Assembly (NCBI GenBank): GCA_028717785.1
Contig: JAQUND010000014.1
Location: 29,370-34,700, forward strand
DNA length: 5,331 nucleotides
Direction of reading: 5' to 3'
Source of the DNA: Candidatus Nanoarchaeia archaeon
GTDB lineage: Archaea; Nanoarchaeota; Nanoarchaeia; SCGC-AAA011-G17; JAFCDX01
Made by a program: the position numbers and the translations under genes. Every line of letters starts with the position of its first letter. Position 1 is the stretch's first letter. Of the stretch, positions 1 to 5,279 are shown piece by piece. The notes below the pieces were generated by a model, which was not told the origin of the DNA, ran no database searches, and saw only the letters and a program-made list of their open reading frames with translations.

Positions 1-432
1 TTAGAAGGTCTTCAAGGTGATACAGGGGTTCAAGGTCTTCAAGGTGATACAGGATTAGAGGGTCTTCAAGGTAATACAGGTTTAGAAGGTCCTCAAGGTG
101 ACACTGGACTTCAAGGTCTTCAGGGTGATACAGGTTTAGAAGGTCCTCAAGGCGAAACTGGACTTCAAGGACTTCAGGGTGATACAGGATTAGAAGGTCT
201 TCAAGGTGATACAGGGGTTCAAGGTCTTCAAGGTGATACAGGATTAGAAGGTATTCAAGGTGATACAGGATTAGAAGGTCTTCAAGGCGAAACAGGTTTA
301 GAAGGGATTCAGGGTGATACAGGTTTAGAAGGTGTTCAAGGTGAAACAGGATTAGAAGGTCTTCAAGGCGAAACAGGTTTAGAAGGTGCAGAAGGTGAGA
401 CTGGAGTTCAAGGAGTCACAGGTATTGCAGGG
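1..432 (+). repeat. Collagen-like Gly-X-Y repeat array, 27-nt / 9-aa period
   Basis: About fourteen consecutive nine-residue units, each made of three Gly-X-Y triplets. The consensus is G-[L/V]-[E/Q], G-[L/P/I/V]-Q, G-[D/E/N]-T. Units differ mostly by synonymous third-base changes and by conservative X/Y substitutions, so the array looks expanded by tandem duplication and then drifted. The last units decay (GLEGAEGET, then GVQGVT and GIAG) into the non-collagen tail. A closely related array lies at the other end of the window. Confidence 0.9.
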
Positions 433-522
433 TTAAACGTGACATCGGGAACAAGTGCACCACCTGACCCATCTGGGTATCCAGAAAATGCAATTTATAT
501 TCAATATGTTCCATATTCATGA
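1..522 (+). CDS. Collagen-like phage fibre protein, C-terminal part (5' end outside the window)
   Basis: The frame is open from the first base and ends at TGA 520-522, giving 173 visible residues with no start in the window. Residues 1 to about 144 are uninterrupted Gly-X-Y triplets in a nine-residue super-repeat of the form GLEGLQGDT, with L/V, E/Q, L/P/I/V and D/E swaps. Thr is nearly always the Y residue of the third triplet. Collagen-like Gly-X-Y stretches form rigid trimeric shafts in phage tail fibres. After the repeat, a 29-residue segment (nt 433-519) contains a Pro-rich SAPPDPSGYPE patch and ends in YIQYVPYS. The stop is suspicious: the next codons stay in frame with the RCC1 gene at 532, so this is probably the shaft of a shaft-plus-propeller fibre. 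Virion fibre role is inference from family; the repeat itself is directly visible. Confidence 0.85.
   Translation, partial: LEGLQGDTGVQGLQGDTGLEGLQGNTGLEGPQGDTGLQGLQGDTGLEGPQGETGLQGLQGDTGLEGLQGDTGVQGLQGDTGLEGIQGDTGLEGLQGETGLEGIQGDTGLEGVQGETGLEGLQGETGLEGAEGETGVQGVTGIAGLNVTSGTSAPPDPSGYPENAIYIQYVPYS
520..522 (+). other. In-frame TGA joining the collagen-like and RCC1 frames (readthrough, recoding, mutation or error)
   Basis: The collagen frame starts at base 1 and the RCC1 frame at 532; both are in frame 1. Only TGA 520-522 interrupts them, with the three codons Lys-Phe-Val between it and ATG 532. Read as Trp, the junction is YVPYS-W-KFVMP. This resembles the Ser-x-Trp-(basic) pattern at the end of the same protein (SGVWRK, SGSWMR, SGVWNK). 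No collagen shaft and no propeller would then be left as a separate piece. That the stop is bypassed is inference; the shared frame is directly visible. Confidence 0.55.
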
Positions 523-531
523 AAGTTTGTT

Positions 532-1740
532 ATGCCTTCAAGTAGAACTAGTACAAGTCTAAAAGCTAGTGGCGAGTGTTGGACATGGGGATATGGTCAA
601 AACTTAGGAAATAATACAATAACAAATGCAAATTCACCTGTACAAATAGTTGGAGGACATTATTTTATTCAAACTGATGGTTCTTTTTCTCATAGTATGG
701 GAGTAAAAGATAATGGGACAACTTGGGCTTGGGGAACTAATAGTTATGGCGAATTAGGTCTAAATAATATAATAAATTATAGTTCACCCGTACAAGTTGT
801 GGGAAATCATTCTTTTATAGAAGTTTTTTGTGGATATCAATGTTCTATAGGGTTAAAAAATAATGGTCAAGTTTGGTGTTGGGGTAGAAATAATTATGGC
901 CAAATGGGAAATACTCAATATGGTAATAGTTATAGTTCACCTGTACAAGTTGTTGGTAATCATTCATTTGTAAGAATTTTTGGTGCTTCTGAGAGTTTTT
1001 TTGGAATTAAAAATAATTGTCAAGTATGGGGATGGGGTAGAAATCAGAATGGACAGTTAGGAGTTAATAATACTGGTGATCAAGTTTCACCAGTACAAAT
1101 AGTTGGAAATCATTCTTTTGTAGAAGTAAAACATAGTGGTTATAATGGTATAGGTTTAAAACAAAATGGACAAGTTTGGTGTTGGGGTCAGAACTCATGG
1201 GGACAAATTGGAGATAATACAACAATAGCAAGAATTTCACCGGTACAAGTTGTTGGTAATCATTCTTTTGTTTCTATAGCCACAGATTATTATGGAACAA
1301 CTTATGGTTTAAAGAGTAATGGACAAGTTTGGTCTTGGGGTGTTAACAGTTATGGTTCTCTTGGTGTTGGCGTATTTGTAACAAATTATAGTTCTCCAGT
1401 ACAAGTTGTTGGAAATCATTCTTTTATAGATATATATACGGGTTCTGCAACTGCTATAGGTTTAAAATCTAATGGTTCTGTGTGGATGTGGGGTAGAAAT
1501 GATTATGGTCAATGTGGAACGGGTATTATCGGAAATTCGTATAATTCTCCTGTACAAGTTATAGGTAATCATAGTTTTACAAAACTTATGACAGGTATGT
1601 CTATTAAGACAAACGTCTCTGGTGTATGGAGAAAAAGACCTACTGTGTTCGTTAATATTTCTGGGTCATGGATGCGAGTTTCTAACATTTATACGAAACA
1701 AAGTGGTGTGTGGAATAAAACTGATGCACATGGTAAATAG
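532..1740 (+). CDS. RCC1-repeat seven-bladed beta-propeller, probable fibre head
   Basis: The 402-residue product carries seven RCC1-type repeats. Each has a paired-Trp core of the kind V-W-x-W-G, a [SYW]-x-G-x-[LMIC]-G turn, and the strand SPVQVVGNHSF. The Ser of SPVQ falls at residues 35, 85, 136, 186, 236, 288 and 339, so the repeat length is 50-52 residues and the count matches a closed seven-bladed propeller. Eukaryotic RCC1 is a nucleotide exchange factor on chromatin; here the phage-fibre context points to a binding head instead (inference). Residues 361-402 form a separate tip with SG-x-W motifs at Trp 366, 380 and 394. ATG 532 is the first Met after the upstream TGA and has only a weak GAAAG six bases before it, unlike its neighbours. 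This supports translation continuing from the collagen frame rather than a true start here. It ends in TAG and is followed eight bases later by the next gene. Confidence 0.85.
   Translation: MPSSRTSTSLKASGECWTWGYGQNLGNNTITNANSPVQIVGGHYFIQTDGSFSHSMGVKDNGTTWAWGTNSYGELGLNNIINYSSPVQVVGNHSFIEVFCGYQCSIGLKNNGQVWCWGRNNYGQMGNTQYGNSYSSPVQVVGNHSFVRIFGASESFFGIKNNCQVWGWGRNQNGQLGVNNTGDQVSPVQIVGNHSFVEVKHSGYNGIGLKQNGQVWCWGQNSWGQIGDNTTIARISPVQVVGNHSFVSIATDYYGTTYGLKSNGQVWSWGVNSYGSLGVGVFVTNYSSPVQVVGNHSFIDIYTGSATAIGLKSNGSVWMWGRNDYGQCGTGIIGNSYNSPVQVIGNHSFTKLMTGMSIKTNVSGVWRKRPTVFVNISGSWMRVSNIYTKQSGVWNKTDAHGK
580..1590 (+). repeat. Seven tandem ~150-nt RCC1 repeats, conserved at DNA level
   Basis: The strand encoding SPVQ(V/I)VGNHSF recurs with its tca/tct Ser codon at 634, 784, 937, 1087, 1237, 1393 and 1546, so steps are 150-156 nt. 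Roughly 36 nt around each copy are nearly the same in the middle copies, with gtacaagttgttgg as the shared core, while the segments between them vary in sequence and length. The first copy (VGGHYF) and last copy (VIGNHSFT) are the most divergent. The pattern fits internal duplication, or homogenisation of scaffold strands while connecting loops vary. Confidence 0.8.
1618..1719 (+). repeat. Three SG-x-W-x-(K/R) motifs at a 14-residue period in the C-terminal tip
   Basis: SGVWRK, SGSWMR and SGVWNK place Trp at residues 366, 380 and 394, an exact 14-residue (42-nt) step, after the propeller has ended. Short SG-x-W repeats at the very end of phage fibre and adhesin proteins are a recurrent arrangement in my knowledge of such proteins. 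Here they probably form a small beta tip or a knob contact; function is not shown by the sequence. Confidence 0.6.
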
Positions 1741-1745
1741 GAGGT
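1740..1745 (+). promoter_or_regulatory. Strong Shine-Dalgarno (GGAGGT) for the 262-aa gene
   Basis: GGAGGT starts on the last base of the preceding TAG stop and lies three bases before ATG 1749. It is the best ribosome-binding match in the window. It fixes the start of the 262-residue gene and suggests translational coupling to the RCC1 gene that ends inside it. Confidence 0.75.
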
Positions 1746-1748
1746 AAT

Positions 1749-2537
1749 ATGTCAACAAAATCTGATCTGTTATCAGAAATTGCAAGTTTTTATGATTATA
1801 TAGGTACAGAATTTGAAGTTGTTTCTTCTGATTATCATGTCCCTTTGTTTATTAAAAATTATAGTGTTATAGTGTATGAAACAGGTTTGTCTGAATATAA
1901 TAAAAAACCTGTTTTAAGAAGTAAATATGTTGATTTTATTGTTTATAACGAGGGTGAAGTTGATGAAGCTGCATATTATTCTGAAAATGAATTAAAAAAC
2001 GATGTTGATTCTGATGTTACAGGTGATAATTCTTTAGCATCAATTCACAAAATGTATATTTCTGAATCTATAAGAGGAAGAGTTCAAGCTGCTGTTGCAA
2101 AATCTGCTCAAGATGTTCTTAATGAATCAATACCTTTTTCATTATTAACATCAGATGCTAATACTGGTCAAAAAAACATTGAGGTTGCAAGTGGTTCTGT
2201 TTTTTGGATAGGAAAAACATTGTTTCTTTATGATTCAGTTAATAGTGAAGAAGTCACAATTGCGAATATAAATTCTAACATTCTTACTATGACGCAAGAT
2301 CTTACTAATTCTTATACTGTTAGTAATGGTGCAACAGCGAGATTTTTGAATAATAATGAAAGATTACAATGGGCTGCTAATGCTTTATCTAATCCAGATG
2401 CATATACTGCTGCTATGACAAGTCTTGTTTCTTTAAATCCCACAATTCAAACATCAGGAGGCTTAGCTTCAGATAATGACATAATATTTGTAGTAAATAG
2501 TTATATAAATAAAGTTGCAATAGCTAGTTATGTGTAA
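1749..2537 (+). CDS. Virion-associated structural protein candidate, 262 aa, function unknown
   Basis: I do not recognise a named family. There is no signal peptide or membrane segment. Residues 1-130 are acidic and mixed, including an alpha-helical stretch (about 104-127, ESIRGRVQAAVAKSAQDVLN). Residues 138-200 form a beta-rich module: a Val/Ser strand, FWIGKTLFLYD, SEEVTIANI, LTMTQDLTNSYTVSNGA. This resembles the small surface modules (xVGDtvxixD..SEexTVxxI..lTLt..L...yT) that recur in phage structural proteins. The C-terminus (ERLQWAANALSNPDAYTA, then DNDIIFVVNSYINKVA) resembles the ends of small virion proteins of environmental phages; both likenesses are from memory, not searched. It sits eight bases after the RCC1 gene with a strong Shine-Dalgarno and overlaps the glycosyltransferase start by eight bases. 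A tail or baseplate part is the likeliest role (inference). Confidence 0.7.
   Translation: MSTKSDLLSEIASFYDYIGTEFEVVSSDYHVPLFIKNYSVIVYETGLSEYNKKPVLRSKYVDFIVYNEGEVDEAAYYSENELKNDVDSDVTGDNSLASIHKMYISESIRGRVQAAVAKSAQDVLNESIPFSLLTSDANTGQKNIEVASGSVFWIGKTLFLYDSVNSEEVTIANINSNILTMTQDLTNSYTVSNGATARFLNNNERLQWAANALSNPDAYTAAMTSLVSLNPTIQTSGGLASDNDIIFVVNSYINKVAIASYV
2504..2511 (+). promoter_or_regulatory. TATAAATA box, T4-type late promoter candidate before the glycosyltransferase
   Basis: An exact TATAAATA lies inside the end of the 262-aa gene, 19 bases upstream of ATG 2530 and 34 upstream of ATG 2545. T4-like phages start late transcripts a few bases after such a box, which would give a short leader here. 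In DNA this AT-rich about one chance match per strand is expected in a window of this size. A second exact copy at 2571-2578 lies inside the glycosyltransferase coding sequence. Weak evidence. Confidence 0.25.
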
Positions 2538-4182
2538 AGATAAAATGAAAAAAGCAATAGTTACTATTTGTATAAATAATGAATTTAAAAATATTTCTGA
2601 GTTTACTCATTCTACATTAAAACATTATGCAAGTTGTTTGAATTGTGATTTTATAAATATTGATTCTTGTAAAACAACACCTCACTGGGAAAAGTTTACT
2701 ATATATGAATTATTAAATAAATATGACAGGATAATTTATTTTGATACTGATTTAATAGTTCGTGATGATTGTCCAGATTTATTTGAGTTAGTACCATATA
2801 ATCAAATTGGTGCTTTTAATGAAGCAAAATTTGTTCAAAGAGAATATTCTCTTATAGAAACAGCAAAAGCATATAATATTGATCTCTCAAAAATTAATTG
2901 GAATGGGAAATATTATAATACTGGTGTTATTGTAATAAGCAAGTGTCATAAATATATTTTCGAAAGACCAAGTAAAGAGGTTTCCAATTTTTACGAACAA
3001 GGATATTTTAATTTAAAAATTTCATTAGAAGAATCATATAGGATTAAAGAAAAACAACTAATGTTTGATTTGTCATATAAATTTAATAGAATGACTTGTT
3101 TAGATTTTAGTGGAGAAGTCAGACATGCTTCTTATATCATACATTATGCTGGGTATCATTATTTTACTCAGCCAGGTGAAATTCTCAATATAATAAAAAA
3201 CGATTTAGAAATATGGAATAATGACAAACCAGAATATTTATATAGAAGAAAAATTATTATAATAGTTTCTGGTGGTATGGGTGATCAAGTCGATGCTGAA
3301 CCTACAATAAGATATATTAAAAAAGTTTATAAAGATAATACAGAGATAATAATAACAACACATTGGCCAAGACTATTTGAGCATTTAGGTTTTCCTGTCT
3401 ACGAACATCGTGAATTTGTTCCAAGTAAATTTCTACCTTTTTACGAAATGAAAACGTTTCCAGACCCCACTACAATAACTTATTCTGTAGTTTCGAATTT
3501 ACTTTGTCACACTATTGATTATTGTTCTATTTCTGCATTACAAAGGACTTTGCCTCTATCAGAAAAAATAATAAAAATTTCTACAACAGAATATGATGAC
3601 AAAGAACTTGATAAAATTTTAGATGGATTTGATTTAAAAAAATCTGTATTAATACACCCAGGTAGACATTGGAAAAGTAAAACTTTCCCAAGAAATTGGT
3701 GGCAAGAAATAATAAATAAAATAACACAAGAAGTACCTGTCTGTCTTATAGGCACTGATGATAATGAAAACAGGGGCGCATATCAATTAAATTTACCTGA
3801 AAATTGTAAAAATTTAATTGATAGAACTTCTATAGGGACGCTTATTTCTGCGATTTCAAGATCACCTGTTTTAGTATCTAACGATTCAGCACCTATTCAT
3901 ATTGCTGGAGGATTTGATAATTGGATTATTTTAATACCAACATGCAAACATCCAGAACATGTTTTACCATTTAGAAAATCTTCTGATGGAAGTATTTCTA
4001 ATTCTTATAAATCAGACGCATTATATAAAAAATTAACTCTAGATGACTGTGACCAGAGACCAACTACTTGGATTGAAGGCGGTGCAACTGCAGAAAATAT
4101 TAATAGTCTTTGGGAAAACTATCTACCCGATATAAACGAAATTTGTGATACAATTCTTTTACGTTATAAACAAAATATATAA
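2530..4182 (+). CDS. Two-domain glycosyltransferase: GT8-like N-terminus fused to GT9 (heptosyltransferase-like) C-terminus
   Basis: The 550-residue product has two sugar-transfer domains. Residues 6-230 look like a GT-A fold enzyme of the GT8/glycogenin type. They show KKAIVTICIN at the start, the metal-binding FDTD (Asp72, Asp74), YYNTGVIVI (128-136), EKQLMFDLSYKF (174-185) and IIHYAGYHYF (203-212), which matches the GT8 HxxG region. Residues 241-550 look like GT9 (ADP-heptose:LPS transferase family): IVSGGMGDQVDAEP (245-258), IHPGRHWKSKTFPRNWW (375-391) and the donor-site-like SNDSAPIHIAGG (450-461). Both sets of key residues are present, so both halves may be active; donor and acceptor sugars cannot be read from the sequence. 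ATG 2530 overlaps the upstream stop; ATG 2545 (MKKAIVTICI) fits the family N-terminus better and could be the true start. No strong Shine-Dalgarno precedes either. Likely cytoplasmic, modifying a virion protein or a glycan (inference). Confidence 0.85.
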   Translation: MCKDKMKKAIVTICINNEFKNISEFTHSTLKHYASCLNCDFINIDSCKTTPHWEKFTIYELLNKYDRIIYFDTDLIVRDDCPDLFELVPYNQIGAFNEAKFVQREYSLIETAKAYNIDLSKINWNGKYYNTGVIVISKCHKYIFERPSKEVSNFYEQGYFNLKISLEESYRIKEKQLMFDLSYKFNRMTCLDFSGEVRHASYIIHYAGYHYFTQPGEILNIIKNDLEIWNNDKPEYLYRRKIIIIVSGGMGDQVDAEPTIRYIKKVYKDNTEIIITTHWPRLFEHLGFPVYEHREFVPSKFLPFYEMKTFPDPTTITYSVVSNLLCHTIDYCSISALQRTLPLSEKIIKISTTEYDDKELDKILDGFDLKKSVLIHPGRHWKSKTFPRNWWQEIINKITQEVPVCLIGTDDNENRGAYQLNLPENCKNLIDRTSIGTLISAISRSPVLVSNDSAPIHIAGGFDNWIILIPTCKHPEHVLPFRKSSDGSISNSYKSDALYKKLTLDDCDQRPTTWIEGGATAENINSLWENYLPDINEICDTILLRYKQNI

Positions 4183-4229
4183 GTTGCACTCTTCACTGCA
4201 CATTGTCAAACTATTTTATCTTGTTTTTA

Positions 4230-4245
4230 TAAGTTTTTTAACTTA
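4230..4245 (+). terminator. Small AT-only hairpin between the glycosyltransferase and second fibre gene
   Basis: TAAGTT (4230-4235) and AACTTA (4240-4245) can pair as a six-base-pair stem with a TTTT loop, a short distance after the glycosyltransferase stop. There is one G-C pair and no clean T-run after it, so as an intrinsic terminator it is weak. It also overlaps the promoter candidate. Confidence 0.2.
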
Positions 4246-4261
4246 AAAATGTTTTGTATAT

Positions 4262-4266
4262 GAGGT
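4262..4266 (+). promoter_or_regulatory. Shine-Dalgarno (GAGGT) for the second fibre gene
   Basis: GAGGT lies five bases before ATG 4272, a normal spacing. It confirms the start of the pectate-lyase-like/collagen-like gene. Confidence 0.7.
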
Positions 4267-4271
4267 AAAAA

Positions 4272-5279
4272 ATGTCTTATAATGAACGTATTATAGATAC
4301 AACATTAAATCAAACAATTTTAAATCTTTCTGCATATTTACTTAATTCTACAGATACTATACGCATACCAAACAATTCTACAATTACACAAGATGTTATA
4401 GTTGCAAAAACATGTTCTTTACTTTTTTTAAATGGCTCGAAATTAATCCACAATATTTATTCTATAACTTTTAATGGATCAATTATTGGTGATCCAATGT
4501 GGAAAATTTTTGAAGGCACAGGAACTGTTATTTTCAATCCAGGTTCTGTTCAATATGTTAGACCAGAATGGTGGGGTGTTGATTATACGTTAGATTGTAC
4601 TGATTCATTACAAAAAGCAATAAATTCTGTGTCTGCAGGAGGTACTGTTCTTCTTTCAGCACCAAATTATGTTGCAACAGGCCCCTTGACTAATAATGCA
4701 AATGTTATTATCATCAATAATAGTAACTTTGATATTTTTGATTTATTAGCACCAGAGACTTTCAGTAAAAAAGTGCAAATTGGTGGCTCTTTTGAATCAA
4801 GCACGTCAAATTTTTCTCTTGGTGCATCAATTCCTAAATTAACAAATTTAATTACTGAAGGTTTTGTAAAAACTTCTGGAGAAGACGGGACTTTAATAAT
4901 AGATCCTTCACCCGGTGGATTTGGTGAAACAGGAGTTCAGGGTGAAACAGGTTTAGAAGGACTTCAGGGTGATACAGGTTTAGAAGGTCCTCAGGGTGAA
5001 ACAGGTGTTCAAGGTCTTCAAGGCGAAACGGGATTAGAAGGTCTTCAAGGTGAAACAGGTGTTCAAGGACTTCAGGGTGAAACAGGCGTTCAGGGTGAAA
5101 CAGGTTTAGAAGGTCCTCAGGGTGATACAGGTGTTCAAGGTCTTCAAGGTCTTCAAGGTGATACAGGTCTTCAAGGCGAAACGGGATTAGAAGGTCTTCA
5201 AGGTGATACTGGTGTTCAAGGTGAAAGAGGATTAGAAGGTCTTCAAGGTGATACAGGTCTTCAAGGTGAAACAGGTTGA
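4272..5279 (+). CDS. Phage fibre protein: pectate-lyase-like N-terminus plus collagen-like repeat, interrupted by TGA
   Basis: Under the standard code the product is 335 residues. Residues 1-100 are beta-strand-rich. Residues 77-101 (WKIFEGTGTV...VRPEWWGV) and 108-137 (DCTDSLQKAINSV, GGTVLLSAPNYVATGPL) match the entry region of pectate-lyase-type right-handed beta-helix proteins (PEWWG...D.T.alqkAin...GGtV.L..g.Y). The long helix that normally follows is missing. A linker (187-212, IPKLTNLITEGFVKTSGEDG) is of a kind I know from phage fibre proteins. From residue 215 the chain is Gly-X-Y collagen-like with the same GLEGLQGDT units as the left-edge gene. The TGA at 5277-5279 replaces the TTA (Leu) expected in the repeat, and the frame stays open to the window edge, so the real protein is probably longer. 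Likely a trimeric tail fibre whose N-terminal part anchors or folds first and whose head lies beyond the window (inference). Confidence 0.85.
   Translation: MSYNERIIDTTLNQTILNLSAYLLNSTDTIRIPNNSTITQDVIVAKTCSLLFLNGSKLIHNIYSITFNGSIIGDPMWKIFEGTGTVIFNPGSVQYVRPEWWGVDYTLDCTDSLQKAINSVSAGGTVLLSAPNYVATGPLTNNANVIIINNSNFDIFDLLAPETFSKKVQIGGSFESSTSNFSLGASIPKLTNLITEGFVKTSGEDGTLIIDPSPGGFGETGVQGETGLEGLQGDTGLEGPQGETGVQGLQGETGLEGLQGETGVQGLQGETGVQGETGLEGPQGDTGVQGLQGLQGDTGLQGETGLEGLQGDTGVQGERGLEGLQGDTGLQGETG
5277..5279 (+). other. In-frame TGA inside the collagen-like repeat
   Basis: The unit reads GET-G-(TGA)-EGLQGDT where every sister unit has a Leu (TTA) or Val at that position. The matching base in the copy 324 nt upstream is T (4954), giving TTA. 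It is therefore a single T-to-G difference, with the frame intact on both sides. Nonsense mutation, sequencing or assembly error in a repeat, and UGA decoding are all possible. Confidence 0.6.

Larger units (their letters stand above)
4183..4271 (+). promoter_or_regulatory. Intergenic gap with weak promoter candidate upstream of the second fibre gene
   Basis: This is the only sizeable non-coding gap in the window. TTGTCA at 4203-4208 followed by TATAAG at 4228-4233 (19-base spacer) is a weak sigma-70-like pair, which would start transcription about 20 bases before the Shine-Dalgarno. The spacer is longer than ideal and the DNA is AT-rich, so chance is possible. The gap itself, in an otherwise packed cluster, supports a new transcription or translation start for the gene at 4272. 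Confidence 0.3.

Noticed and set aside
1..432. CRISPR-like or tandem non-coding repeat
   Set aside because: The periodicity is 27 nt without spacers and is fully explained by Gly-X-Y coding in one frame.
519..545. ATGA overlap at the collagen stop (ATG 519) as a coupled start
   Set aside because: That frame reads only eight codons (MKVCYAFK) before TAG, so it is not a gene.
580..1740. Diversity-generating retroelement variable region in the RCC1 gene
   Set aside because: No reverse transcriptase, no template repeat and no adenine-centred variation pattern is visible; the repeats look like ordinary internal duplication.
3519..3755. Minus-strand open frame of 78 codons
   Set aside because: It lies wholly antisense to the GT9 domain, has no Shine-Dalgarno-driven context and resembles no protein; the + strand frame carries clear family motifs.
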